Shown here piece after piece: positions 8,786 to 16,707 of a stretch of 64,000 nucleotides of DNA; position 1 is the first letter of the stretch; the number at the start of each line of letters is the position of its first letter. Origin of the DNA: Massiliimalia sp050943535. GTDB lineage: Bacteria > Bacillota > Clostridia > Oscillospirales > Ruminococcaceae. Under the pieces are notes generated by a model that worked only from the letters and a program-made list of their open reading frames with translations, was not told where the DNA came from and searched no databases. Position numbers and translations under genes: made by a program. Location of the stretch: the NCBI GenBank assembly GCA_050943535.1, contig JBMNPJ010000005.1:124001-188000 (forward strand). The letters are read 5' to 3'.

Positions 8786-9079
8786 ATGTTAATGCCGTTT
8801 AGTGAACTGCGGAATAAAGAAATGATTTGTGTACAGGACGGATTTAAAATCGGGTTTGTGGACGATATTGAATTTGATCCGGATACCCACCAGATTATGG
8901 CATTTGTATCATATGGAAAACGGCGGTTTTTGGGATTATTTGGTCAGTATGAAGATATCCGCATTCCCTGCGAACAGATTCAGGTAATCGGGGAGGATAT
9001 TATTCTGGTGACAGGATACGAACATTCTCCCAAGTGGTATTCCAAAAAGGAGAGTTTTTGGGGAAGGTTTTTTGAATAA
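8786..9079 (+). CDS. ylmC: PRC-barrel protein, YlmC/YmxH family
   Basis: Short PRC-barrel protein of the YlmC/YmxH sporulation-associated family. ATG 8786 gives MLMPFSELRNKEMICVQDG, 97 residues, which fits the family start MRLSELxxKEIIN. The in-frame reading can be extended to TTG 8756, but the extra residues are not family-like. The barrel motif GFKIGFVDDIEFDPDTHQI is clear. The C-terminus (WYSKKESFWGRFFE) is aromatic and basic. It is a single gene between a terminator and the tRNA cluster. Confidence 0.8.
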   Translation: MLMPFSELRNKEMICVQDGFKIGFVDDIEFDPDTHQIMAFVSYGKRRFLGLFGQYEDIRIPCEQIQVIGEDIILVTGYEHSPKWYSKKESFWGRFFE

Positions 9080-9174
9080 TCTGTTCAAAACTGAAATGTT
9101 TTTTAGGGTTTCATGGAGTTTTTTGGAAGAAATGCCGTTTTTATCAATAATGGGTCGGTTTTGCAAAAATTGTC

Positions 9175-9203
9175 TTGCAATTTGTTGCGGGGAATGATAT
9201 AAT
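9175..9203 (+). promoter_or_regulatory. Promoter of tRNA-Gln copy 1
   Basis: TTGCAA 9175-9180, 17-base spacer, TATAAT 9198-9203 with an upstream TG at 9195-9196. The tRNA begins 14 bases after the -10 box. Confidence 0.8.
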
Positions 9204-9216
9204 ATATAACGTTCGT

Positions 9217-9292
9217 TGGGCTGTCGCCAAGTGGTAAGGCACTGGATTCTGACTCCAGCATTCCGAAGGTTCGAATCCTTCCAGCCCAGCCA
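9217..9292 (+). tRNA. tRNA-Gln (CUG), copy 1
   Basis: A 76-base cloverleaf including an encoded CCA. The acceptor stem is TGGGCTG/CAGCCCA, the anticodon stem is CTGGA/TCCAG, and the loop TTCTGAC gives anticodon CUG (glutamine, codon CAG). The T arm contains GGTTCGAATCC. It has its own near-consensus promoter. Confidence 0.95.
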
Positions 9293-9300
9293 ATTTTTTC

Positions 9301-9329
9301 TTGACAACCGTGTGTTTGCATGGTATAAT
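9301..9329 (+). promoter_or_regulatory. Promoter of tRNA-Gln copy 2
   Basis: Perfect consensus TTGACA 9301-9306, 17-base spacer, TATAAT 9324-9329. It begins only 9 bases after the end of the preceding tRNA. Confidence 0.88.
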
Positions 9330-9342
9330 ATATAGCGTTCGT

Positions 9343-9418
9343 TGGGCTGTCGCCAAGTGGTAAGGCACTGGATTCTGACTCCAGCATTCCGAAGGTTCGA
9401 ATCCTTCCAGCCCAGCCA
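9343..9418 (+). tRNA. tRNA-Gln (CUG), copy 2
   Basis: Identical in sequence to copy 1 (anticodon CUG, encoded CCA). It starts 126 bases after copy 1, so promoter and gene form one repeated unit. Confidence 0.95.
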
Positions 9419-9469
9419 ATTTTTTTCTTGACAAGCCATGTGTTTGCATGGTTCATATATTGTGTTTAT

Positions 9470-9545
9470 TGGGCTGTCGCCAAGTGGTAAGGCACTGGAT
9501 TCTGACTCCAGCATTCCGAAGGTTCGAATCCTTCCAGCCCAGCCA
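9470..9545 (+). tRNA. tRNA-Gln (CUG), copy 3
   Basis: Identical gene body to copies 1 and 2, 127 bases further on. The upstream TTGACA (9428-9433) is retained, but the TATAAT of copy 2 is changed to TTCATATATT, leaving no -10 at normal spacing. This copy may depend on read-through from copy 2. Confidence 0.95.
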
Positions 9546-9551
9546 AATAAG

Positions 9552-9588
9552 AGCTGCATTTTGAGAAATCAATTTGCAGCTTTTTTTC
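9552..9588 (+). terminator. Terminator of the tRNA-Gln cluster
   Basis: AGCTGCA 9552-9558 pairs with TGCAGCT 9575-9581, followed by seven T. It is the only terminator after the three tRNAs. Confidence 0.8.
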
Positions 9589-9641
9589 ATAATAGTAAAA
9601 AGTTCCGCCCATATGATTTTGAAATAGAAGGTGAATAAAAA

Positions 9642-10220
9642 ATGACAACAGTTTATTTTATTAGACATGCCCAGTCTGATTCCACGGTGGGTGATGCCTT
9701 TTTACGTCCGCTTACTCCAAAAGGGATGAAAGATCGTTCTCTGGTGACCAAATTTTTAGAGGATAAAAAGATTGATTTTGCCTTTTCCAGTCCTTATCAA
9801 AGGGCAATTGATACTATCCAGGAGTTTACCGATAAACATGGACTTGATCTGCAAATTGTCCATGATCTGAGGGAGCATGAAACGATCAGTGATAATTATT
9901 GCGATGAGGAGTATTTTCCGTTTATTCAGCGTTATTGGGAAGATAAAACTTATAAAGTTCCGGGGGATGAAAGCATTCTGGATCTTCAAACCCGCAATAT
10001 CCAGGTGCTCAAACAAATAATCAAAACATGTGAAAATAAAAATATTATCATAGGAACCCATGGAATGGCATTGTCAGCGATCATCAATTATTATGACGAA
10101 AAATATGGATATGAAGATTTTTTGGCAATGGTAAAATTAAAACCATGGGTTGTAAAAATGACGTTTGATGGTTTACAGCATACGGCAATAGAATACATCA
10201 ATTTATTTGAGATGGATTGA
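9642..10220 (+). CDS. Histidine phosphatase family protein
   Basis: A 192-residue protein of the phosphoglycerate-mutase-like superfamily. The catalytic RHAQS motif (residues 8-12, replacing the usual RHG) begins the protein after MTTVYFI. SSPYQRAIDT holds the second conserved arginine, and GTHGMALSAI the second catalytic histidine. Substrate cannot be told from sequence; members include phosphosugar, nucleotide and protein phosphatases. ATG 9642 has GAAGGTGA upstream. It is monocistronic behind the tRNA terminator. Confidence 0.85.
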   Translation: MTTVYFIRHAQSDSTVGDAFLRPLTPKGMKDRSLVTKFLEDKKIDFAFSSPYQRAIDTIQEFTDKHGLDLQIVHDLREHETISDNYCDEEYFPFIQRYWEDKTYKVPGDESILDLQTRNIQVLKQIIKTCENKNIIIGTHGMALSAIINYYDEKYGYEDFLAMVKLKPWVVKMTFDGLQHTAIEYINLFEMD

Positions 10221-10368
10221 TTGTCCTATAAATACGGGGTTGTCATAATTATACCAACTTCTAAAGTAAAAAAATTGTGTTCCGATTTTTGCTTTTATAT
10301 GTAGATCTGGTATAAATCAGCAAGTTTCGTCCATACTGTGGGTATCTCTGAGAAAGGAGCAGAAAGTG

Positions 10369-10542
10369 ATGCAGTATTGGACTGAGCAGGGAGCGGTAGA
10401 AGTGCTGGGAGAAATCGCCCAGATTCAAGAAAAGCAGATTCGGCTAAAAACTTACCTAAGACATATTCAGGAAGCGGCAGCCATTGATTTTTTACAAAAA
10501 TATTGCGGGTACCATTCTGTATGTGTCTTTTGGAATAAATGA
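10369..10542 (+). CDS. Small protein, 57 residues, function unknown
   Basis: ATG 10369 follows GAAAGGAG with 9 bases spacing. The product begins MQYWTEQGAVEVLGEIAQIQ and is predicted largely helical up to about residue 45, with alternating I/L/Q heptad-like spacing, then a short C/H/W-containing tail ending VCVFWNK. There is no signal peptide or membrane segment. I do not recognise the family. It converges on the DUF1540 gene across the hairpin at 10556-10592. A good ribosome site and coding-like codon use support it as real, but it is short. Confidence 0.5.
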   Translation: MQYWTEQGAVEVLGEIAQIQEKQIRLKTYLRHIQEAAAIDFLQKYCGYHSVCVFWNK

Positions 10543-10548
10543 AATGAA

Positions 10549-10592
10549 TAAAAAACTCGAGCCGCTTTTTTATAATAAAAAGGCGGCTCGAG
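10549..10592 (-). terminator. Terminator for the DUF1540 gene
   Basis: CTCGAGCCGC 10556-10565 and GCGGCTCGAG 10583-10592 form a perfect 10-bp arm with an A/T loop. On the minus strand the stem is followed by a T run (complement of 10550-10555), so it terminates the minus-strand gene. Confidence 0.75.
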
Positions 10593-10606
10593 CTTGTGCA
10601 GTGGAA

Positions 10607-10783
10607 TTATTTTTTCAGTTCAAAAGATTTGCAGTCGGTGCAGTCTGCCTGGGTTGGATTCAGTTCATGGGTACCTACCATAATGTGATCCAGAGAACAG
10701 TAGTTTTCCTGACCGCAGTGATGGCTGCATTGCTGTACAGTACACTGAATAGAATGGTTTGCAGTACATTTACATTTACTCAT
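10607..10783 (-). CDS. DUF1540 cysteine-rich small protein
   Basis: Fifty-eight residues, read on the minus strand from ATG 10783 behind AAGGAGGTC. The sequence MSKCKCTANHSIQCTVQQCS followed by HHCGQENYCSLDHIMVGTHE and ending TDCKSFELKK has eight cysteines in the spacing of DUF1540, a family of very small clostridial proteins that probably bind metal; the fourth conserved feature, the I-x-V/M-G strand after the CxLDxI segment, is present. Function is unknown; homologs are abundant in spore-formers. A terminator follows directly. Confidence 0.82.
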   Translation of the reverse strand: MSKCKCTANHSIQCTVQQCSHHCGQENYCSLDHIMVGTHELNPTQADCTDCKSFELKK

Positions 10784-10971
10784 TTGAAATGACCTCCTTG
10801 TTTTGGATTACACCGTTAGTATGCTCGGTTTCAAGCGGGATATACCTTTTTATTTTTCTTTTTTAAATTTATATTTTCATATAAAATTTAAAAATTTGTG
10901 CAAAATAATAGGAAGAAAGCCTTCAAAAACAATATTTAACCTGTATTTTCAGAAAAATTAATACAGAACAA

Positions 10972-11000
10972 TTGACAATTTGTTACAAATAGTATATGAT
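10972..11000 (+). promoter_or_regulatory. Promoter of the structured RNA / speD leader
   Basis: TTGACA 10972-10977, 17-base spacer, TATGAT 10995-11000. It lies about 490 bases upstream of speD, and no comparably good promoter is visible closer to speD. Confidence 0.8.
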
Positions 11001-11009
11001 TAAAATTGT

Positions 11010-11245
11010 TATGGAAGATTGCAAAAATCGGAGTTTCCATACAAATATTTTCTGACCACTCATGTTTGGGTTAAGGCCATACGGACAGCCGGGTCAACTG
11101 CCGATTGGCAACGTAAGTTGCCGTTATTGATTGAGTTAAAAGCTCAAATTTTATAAGTTGGTTACTTTATAACCGCTGCGTAATGATACGCGCATCAACT
11201 TGTGAAACGGTCAATAAGAGTAGTAAAAGTAAGATATTTGCTATA
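11010..11245 (+). ncRNA. Structured leader or non-coding RNA upstream of speD
   Basis: The transcript predicted from the promoter at 10972-11000 folds compactly. CAAATAT 11042-11048 pairs with ATATTTG 11234-11240, and TGACC 11053-11057 with GGTCA 11209-11213. Inside these lie GGCAAC-GTAA-GTTGCC 11107-11122 with a GNRA loop, TTGAG/CTCAA 11131-11147, and a three-way junction closed by AAGTTG 11155-11160 with CAACTT about 11196. That junction holds the GGTTA/TAACC and GCGTA/TACGC hairpins. No reading frame explains this. Size, multibranched shape and clostridial host recall the raiA-motif (ARRPOF) RNA class, but I cannot confirm this from memory of the consensus. It could instead be the aptamer part of a polyamine- or SAM-related leader, since a terminator and speD follow. 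Confidence 0.6.
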
Positions 11246-11369
11246 TAGGCTCTGATTTTCTGCAAAAATAAAAAAGGTGACAGTTTGGGTCATCGTCAAA
11301 ACAGCGATTTTCTGTATTTCTCAATAGAAGTAAAGAAAACGGGTTTTTGATGCGGAAAAATATGATGGT

Positions 11370-11412
11370 AAGCAGGAATGCGCGTAAAGCGGATTGCCTG
11401 CTTTATTTTTTT
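11370..11412 (+). terminator. Intrinsic terminator or attenuator before speD
   Basis: AAGCAGG 11370-11376 pairs with CCTGCTT 11397-11403, followed by a nearly pure T run to 11412. It lies between the only visible promoter and speD, 80 bases before the speD start, so read-through or antitermination would be needed for the operon unless a weaker promoter exists. Confidence 0.72.
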
Positions 11413-11492
11413 GTCTGAATAAAGCAAGATGGCAGATAGTTGAAAATACTGCTGCTGGGGCTTGACCGCTCGCATCAAAGGAGGGTTAAACA

Positions 11493-12263
11493 TTGGGAGA
11501 AAAATTAAAACTGTATGGTTTTAACAATCTTACAAAATCGCTGAGCTTTAATATTTACGATGTCTGTTATGCAAAGACACCAAGGGAACAAAAGGATTAT
11601 ATTGACTATATTGATGAGCAGTATAATTCAACCCGTTTAACCAAAATACTGACCAATTTAACCGATATGATCGGAGCACATATTTTGAATATTTCCAGTC
11701 AGGATTATGAACCCCAGGGGGCTTCTGTAGGGATTTTGATTGCAGAAGAATCCATGGTTCCTGCTGGAGAAACCCAATTTGCCCACCTGGATAAAAGTCA
11801 TGTTACGGTGCATACTTATCCGGAATACCATCCTGAAACCAGCTTGGCTACATTCCGAGTGGATATTGATGTGGCTACCTGCGGAGAAATTACGCCGTTG
11901 TCCACACTGGATTATCTGATTGGTTCTTTTGATTCGGATATTATTACCATGGACTATCGGGTGCGGGGATTTACCCGCAATCTCAACGGCAAAAAGGTCT
12001 TTTTAGACCATCGGATTGCCTCCATTCAAGACTATATCCGTCCGGAAACTTTGAGAAAGTATGACGCAGTGGATATTAATATTTATGATGCAAACCTGTT
12101 CCATACCAAAATGATGGTAAAGGACATTGACTTGCAGAATTATCTGTTTAAAACTGATGTTTATGAACTTCCGCCGCAGGTTCGCCTTGAAATTACCAAT
12201 AGCCTTCGGAGAGAAATGATTGAAATTTTCAGCGGAAGAAATATTTATACGGGAGAAATCTGA
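11493..12263 (+). CDS. speD: S-adenosylmethionine decarboxylase proenzyme
   Basis: Pyruvoyl-dependent enzyme that makes decarboxylated SAM, the aminopropyl donor for spermidine. The 256-residue form is the long E. coli-like class, not the short Bacillus class. The self-cleavage site is LDKSHVTVHTYPE, with Lys101-Ser102 as the processing bond, and the downstream catalytic C (ATCGEITP) is present. The start is TTG 11493 with AAAGGAGGG upstream. Its stop is immediately followed by the speA ATG, and it is first in a six-gene polyamine operon. Confidence 0.95.
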   Translation: MGEKLKLYGFNNLTKSLSFNIYDVCYAKTPREQKDYIDYIDEQYNSTRLTKILTNLTDMIGAHILNISSQDYEPQGASVGILIAEESMVPAGETQFAHLDKSHVTVHTYPEYHPETSLATFRVDIDVATCGEITPLSTLDYLIGSFDSDIITMDYRVRGFTRNLNGKKVFLDHRIASIQDYIRPETLRKYDAVDINIYDANLFHTKMMVKDIDLQNYLFKTDVYELPPQVRLEITNSLRREMIEIFSGRNIYTGEI

Positions 12264-13718
12264 ATGAAACCATTAAATCAGGAAAGGGCTCCGATTTACG
12301 AAGCACTGCGGGAATTTGGAAAAATGCGAGTTGTTCCCTTTGATGTACCGGGACACAAACGGGGAAAGGGCAACCCGGAATTGGCAGAGCTGCTGGGGGA
12401 AAAATGTGTCAGCATGGATGTCAATTCCATGAAACCGCTGGATAACTTGTGTCACCCTGTTTCTGTCATCCGAGAAGCGGAGGAGCTGGCAGCGCAGGCA
12501 TTTGGCGCCGCTCATGCGTTTTTGATGGTAGGGGGCACCACCTCTGCGGTGCAGAGCATGATTTTATCTGTGGTAAAGCGGGGCGAAAAAATTATTCTCC
12601 CCAGAAACGTCCACCGAAGCGTGATGGGTGCCATGATCCTCTGCGGAGCAGTTCCGGTTTATGTGAATCCGGAATCTGATACTCGGTTGGGGATTCCTTT
12701 GGGAATGACTATCTCCGGAGTGGAAAAAGCCATTCGGGAAAATCCGGATGCAAAAGCCATTTTGGTGAATAACCCTACTTATTATGGGATCTGCTCTAAT
12801 TTAAAAGAGATTGTGCGTTTGGCCCATGCACACGGCATGCTGTGTATTGCGGATGAGGCCCATGGAACGCACCTGTATTTTGGAGAAAATCTGCCGATTT
12901 CTGCTATGGCAGCAGGAGCCGATATGGCAGCAGTATCCATGCATAAATCCGGGGGAAGCCTTACTCAAAGCTCTCTGTTACTTACTGGTCCAGCTATGCA
13001 GGAAGGGGCGGTACGGCAGATTATCAACCTGACTCAGACCACCAGCGGCTCCTATCTTTTGCTGTCCAGTTTGGATATTTCCCGGAGAAATCTGGCACTT
13101 CGAGGCAAAGAGACCTTTGCTCAGGTGGTAAAACTGGCAGAATACGCCCGCAAAGAAATTAACCGAATTCCGGGATACTATGCTTATTCTCGGGAATTGT
13201 GCAATGGCGACAGCATTTATGATTTTGATGTGACCAAGTTGTCTGTCAATACACTGGATATTGGTTTGGCAGGGATTGAAGTATATGACCTGCTGCGGGA
13301 CGAATACAACATTCAGATCGAGTTCGGTGACCTGGGAAATATTTTGGCGTATCTGTCCATTGGTGACCGTCCTCGGGATATTGAACGTCTGGTAGGGGCT
13401 TTGTCTGAAGTAAAACGCCGGTTTGGAAAAGAAAAAACCGATCTGTTTACCCAGGAATATATTGATCCTCATGTGGTATTGTCCCCTCAGGATGCTTTTT
13501 ATGCGGAAAAAGAATCTTTGCCGATTGGGGAAACCGAAGGCAGAGTATGTGGGGAGTTTGTTATGTGCTATCCTCCGGGAATCCCGATTTTGGCTCCTGG
13601 AGAGCGGGTAACCGGTACCATTTTGGAATATATTCAGTATGCCAAGGAAAAAGGATGTTCTATGACAGGAACCGAAGATCCGGATATTGAATATCTGAAT
13701 GTTTTAAAGGGGGTATAA
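12264..13718 (+). CDS. speA: Arginine decarboxylase (PLP-dependent, Orn/Lys/Arg class)
   Basis: A fold-type I PLP decarboxylase of 484 residues, as for Bacillus SpeA. The PLP lysine is K228 in SMHKSGGSLTQSS, the cofactor-binding acid is in DEAHG (197-201), and the conserved VPGHKRGKG (28-36) and VGGTTSAVQ motifs are present. Agmatinase (speB) is encoded in the same operon, so arginine to agmatine is the likely reaction, feeding putrescine. Lysine or ornithine use cannot be excluded by sequence alone. It starts directly at the speD stop. Confidence 0.9.
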   Translation: MKPLNQERAPIYEALREFGKMRVVPFDVPGHKRGKGNPELAELLGEKCVSMDVNSMKPLDNLCHPVSVIREAEELAAQAFGAAHAFLMVGGTTSAVQSMILSVVKRGEKIILPRNVHRSVMGAMILCGAVPVYVNPESDTRLGIPLGMTISGVEKAIRENPDAKAILVNNPTYYGICSNLKEIVRLAHAHGMLCIADEAHGTHLYFGENLPISAMAAGADMAAVSMHKSGGSLTQSSLLLTGPAMQEGAVRQIINLTQTTSGSYLLLSSLDISRRNLALRGKETFAQVVKLAEYARKEINRIPGYYAYSRELCNGDSIYDFDVTKLSVNTLDIGLAGIEVYDLLRDEYNIQIEFGDLGNILAYLSIGDRPRDIERLVGALSEVKRRFGKEKTDLFTQEYIDPHVVLSPQDAFYAEKESLPIGETEGRVCGEFVMCYPPGIPILAPGERVTGTILEYIQYAKEKGCSMTGTEDPDIEYLNVLKGV

Positions 13719-13721
13719 ACC

Positions 13722-14573
13722 ATGCAGCTTTGGTTTTCGGAAATGCAGACGCCCAATGTGAAATTTTCCATTCGGGTAGACCGCCAGTTATATAGCGGAA
13801 AAAGTGAGTTTCAGCGGATTGATGTGTTTGAATCTCCTGAATTCGGCCGTTTTCTCACATTAGATGGATATATGATGCTGACCGAAAAGGATGAATTTAT
13901 TTATCATGAAATGATTACCCATGTCCCCATGGCAGTACATCCCAAAGTGCGGAATGTGCTGGTCATTGGTGCAGGAGATGGGGGTGTCATCCGGGAATTG
14001 GTTCGGTATCCGGAAATTGAAACCATTGATTTGGTGGAAATTGATGAACTGGTACTGGAAGTTTGCCGCAAATATCTGCCCCAGACAGCCTGCTGTCTGG
14101 ATGATCCTCGGGTGACAGCCCATTATGAAGATGGATTAAAATTTATCCGTTCCTGTGAAAATCAGTATGATTTGATTATTGTGGATTCCACCGACCCGTT
14201 TGGACCGGGCGAAGGACTGTTTACCCGGGAATTTTACGGCAACTGCTACAACGCTTTGCGGGAGGACGGCATTTTGATCAACCAGCATGAAAGTCCTTTC
14301 TATGATGAAGATGCGGCTGCCTGCCAAAACATGCACAAGCTGATTGTGGAATCTTTCCCTATCAGCCGGGTATATCAGGCGCATATTCCTACCTATCCTT
14401 CTGGTCACTGGCTGTTTGGGTTTGCTTCCAAAAAATATCATCCTTTGAAAGATTTAGATGAAACCCGCTGGAATTTAAGGGGGCTGTCCTGTAAGTACTA
14501 TACTACAACCCTGCATAAAGGGGCTTTCTACATTCCGGCTTACGTGGAGGAAATGTTAAAAAATGTTGAGTAA
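13722..14573 (+). CDS. speE: Spermidine synthase
   Basis: Aminopropyltransferase that joins putrescine and decarboxylated SAM. It is 283 residues, with the Rossmann SAM motif GAGDGG at 83-88 and the catalytic aspartate region DSTDP at 155-159. YHEMITHVPM and the gatekeeper region GPGEGLF are conserved. ATG 13722 has AAAGGGGG upstream. It is separated by only 3 bases from speA and overlaps speB by 11 bases. Confidence 0.95.
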   Translation: MQLWFSEMQTPNVKFSIRVDRQLYSGKSEFQRIDVFESPEFGRFLTLDGYMMLTEKDEFIYHEMITHVPMAVHPKVRNVLVIGAGDGGVIRELVRYPEIETIDLVEIDELVLEVCRKYLPQTACCLDDPRVTAHYEDGLKFIRSCENQYDLIIVDSTDPFGPGEGLFTREFYGNCYNALREDGILINQHESPFYDEDAAACQNMHKLIVESFPISRVYQAHIPTYPSGHWLFGFASKKYHPLKDLDETRWNLRGLSCKYYTTTLHKGAFYIPAYVEEMLKNVE

Positions 14574-15417
14574 AAATCAGGAATTATTTATGGGCTGCGA
14601 ATGCGGGGCAGAAGAAGCTAAAATCGTTTTGTTCGGCGCCCCGTTTGACGGAACCACTTCTTACCGTCCGGGAACCCGGTTTGGTAGCGGAACTATCCGT
14701 CGGGAATCTTATGGGATTGAAAGCTACAGTCCCTATCAGGATGGAGATCTGTATGACGGCAAAGTGATGGACTGCGGAGATTTGGAACTTTGCATCGGCA
14801 GTTCTGAGCTGGCACTGGGACAGATTGAAGAACAAACCCGGGAAATTTTAAAGGCTGGAAAAATCCCCTTTATGCTGGGAGGAGAACATCTGGTAACCTA
14901 TGGCGCTGTAAAAGCGGTGGCAGAGCAGTATCCAGACCTTCATATCATTCACTTTGATGCCCATGCAGACCTGCGGGATGATTATTTAGGGGTAAAACTT
15001 TCCCATGCTTGTGTACTTCGCCGGTGCTGGGAATTGATTGGCGATAACAGGATTTTTCAGTTTGGGATTCGTTCCGGTGACAGGGAAGAATTTACCTGGG
15101 GAAAAGAACATGTACTGACCCACAAATTTGATTTTGATGGACTGAATGAAACCCTGATTCAATTAAAAGGAAAACCGGTTTACTTTACAGTGGATCTGGA
15201 TGTAATGGATCCTTCTGTATTTCCTGGAACCGGTACGCCGGAACCGGGAGGAGTTTCTTTTGACGCTCTGCGTCAGGCGGTAGAATTGGTGTGCCGTGTG
15301 GGGCAGGTTGTCGGCTGTGATGTCAACGAATTGAGCCCGCCTTATGATCCAAGTGGAATTTCTGCGGCGGCGGCCTGCAAAATGGTTCGGGAAATGTTGA
15401 TTGCACTGCAAAAATAA
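14563..15417 (+). CDS. speB: Agmatinase
   Basis: Ureohydrolase that converts agmatine to putrescine and urea. The two-manganese site is visible as GGEH (H109), DAHAD (D132, H134, D136) and DLD (D211, D213). The length of 284 is normal. It overlaps speE by 11 bases. Together with speA it gives arginine to putrescine, and with speE and speD the classical spermidine route. Confidence 0.94.
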   Translation: MLSKNQELFMGCECGAEEAKIVLFGAPFDGTTSYRPGTRFGSGTIRRESYGIESYSPYQDGDLYDGKVMDCGDLELCIGSSELALGQIEEQTREILKAGKIPFMLGGEHLVTYGAVKAVAEQYPDLHIIHFDAHADLRDDYLGVKLSHACVLRRCWELIGDNRIFQFGIRSGDREEFTWGKEHVLTHKFDFDGLNETLIQLKGKPVYFTVDLDVMDPSVFPGTGTPEPGGVSFDALRQAVELVCRVGQVVGCDVNELSPPYDPSGISAAAACKMVREMLIALQK

Positions 15418-15504
15418 TGGCAGAGCAGAAGTAAGGGAAAGCAAAATCACTGTTATGAATCAAGTGAGATCGCTTTTTGATAAAGAGAAAAGGAGATTAA
15501 AGTT

Positions 15505-16707
15505 ATGGGAAAAGCACTGATTATTGGATGCGGAGGCGTTGCTTCTGTTGCAATTCATAAATGCTGTCAGAACAGCGAAGTATTTGAGGAAATCTGCATT
15601 GCCAGCAGAACCAAATCCAAATGTGATGCATTAAAAGAAAAACTGGAAGGAACCACCAAAACCAAAATTACCACCAGACAGGTGGATGCGGACAATGTAG
15701 ATCAGCTGATTCAGTTGATTACAGAGGAAAAACCGGATGTGGTACTGAACCTGGCTCTGCCTTATCAGGATCTGACTATTATGGATGCCTGCCTTGCTAC
15801 AAAAACCAACTATGTAGACACTGCAAACTATGAACCGGAAGATACTGCGAAATTTGAATACAGCTGGCAGTGGGCTTACCGGGAACGGTTTGAAAAAGCA
15901 GGCATTACCGCATTGCTGGGAAGCGGATTTGACCCAGGGGTAACCGGAGTATTCTCCGCTTATGCTTTAAAACATGAGTTTGATGAAATTAACTATATTG
16001 ACATTCTGGACTGTAACGGCGGTGACCACGGTTATCCTTTTGCCACAAACTTTAATCCAGAAATCAATATTCGTGAAGTATCTGCCAACGGTTCTTACTG
16101 GGAAGATGGTCACTGGGTAGAAACCAAACCAATGGAAATTAAACGGGTTTACAATTTTGAAGGTGTAGGGGAAAAAGATATGTACCTGCTCCACCATGAA
16201 GAGCTGGAAAGCCTGGCGCTGAACATTCCGGGCATTAAACGGATCCGCTTTTTCATGACCTTTGGACAGAGCTATCTGACCCATTTAAAATGTTTGGAAA
16301 ACGTTGGCATGACCTCTATTGAACCGATTATGTATGAAGGAAAAGAAATTATTCCGCTGCAGTTTTTGAAAGCAGTTCTGCCGGATCCGGCTTCTTTGGG
16401 TCCGCGTACCAAAGGAAAAACCAATATTGGCTGTATCTTCCGGGGTAAGAAAGACGGAAAAGAAAAGAATTATTATCTTTACAATATCTGCGATCATGAA
16501 AAATGTTACCGGGAAGTTGGTTCTCAGGCAGTAGCATACACTACTGGGGTTCCTGCTATGATTGGGGCAATGATGCTGATGACCGGCACCTGGAATCAGC
16601 CAGGGGTACACAATATTGAAGAATTTGATCCGGATCCGTTTATGGATGCGCTGAATCAGTGGGGCTTGCCTTGGAACGAATCCCATGATCCAGTGCTGGT
16701 AGACTGA
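15505..16707 (+). CDS. Carboxy(nor)spermidine dehydrogenase
   Basis: A 400-residue member of the saccharopine-dehydrogenase family with the N-terminal nucleotide motif GCGGVASVAIHKC (8-20). The pattern GSGFDPGVTGVFSAYALK, LDCNGGDHG and the C-terminal TTGVPAMIGAMM follows carboxynorspermidine/carboxyspermidine dehydrogenase (CASDH) more than lysine-pathway saccharopine dehydrogenases. The enzyme condenses aspartate semialdehyde with putrescine or diaminopropane. The next gene is the matching decarboxylase nspC, which overlaps by one base (TGATGA), strongly supporting this role. ATG 15505 has AAAGGAG upstream. Confidence 0.9.
   Translation: MGKALIIGCGGVASVAIHKCCQNSEVFEEICIASRTKSKCDALKEKLEGTTKTKITTRQVDADNVDQLIQLITEEKPDVVLNLALPYQDLTIMDACLATKTNYVDTANYEPEDTAKFEYSWQWAYRERFEKAGITALLGSGFDPGVTGVFSAYALKHEFDEINYIDILDCNGGDHGYPFATNFNPEINIREVSANGSYWEDGHWVETKPMEIKRVYNFEGVGEKDMYLLHHEELESLALNIPGIKRIRFFMTFGQSYLTHLKCLENVGMTSIEPIMYEGKEIIPLQFLKAVLPDPASLGPRTKGKTNIGCIFRGKKDGKEKNYYLYNICDHEKCYREVGSQAVAYTTGVPAMIGAMMLMTGTWNQPGVHNIEEFDPDPFMDALNQWGLPWNESHDPVLVD

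Noticed and set aside
9217..9545. Regular repeats of about 126 bases that could suggest a CRISPR array or an integration site
   Set aside because: The repeat units are tRNA genes; spacers are promoters, there are no cas genes, and no integrase is nearby.
8936..9668. Several minus-strand reading frames with repeated WAGRIRTFGMLESESS-like text
   Set aside because: They are the antisense translation of the three tRNA-Gln genes, a known source of false protein annotations; they have no ribosome sites.
10484..10792. A plus-strand 102-codon frame
   Set aside because: It runs through a terminator hairpin and is antisense to the well-supported DUF1540 gene; no ribosome site.
11341..11412. A 22-codon frame over the speD attenuator as a leader peptide
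   Set aside because: No ribosome site and no enrichment of codons for arginine or methionine; the frame simply crosses the terminator.
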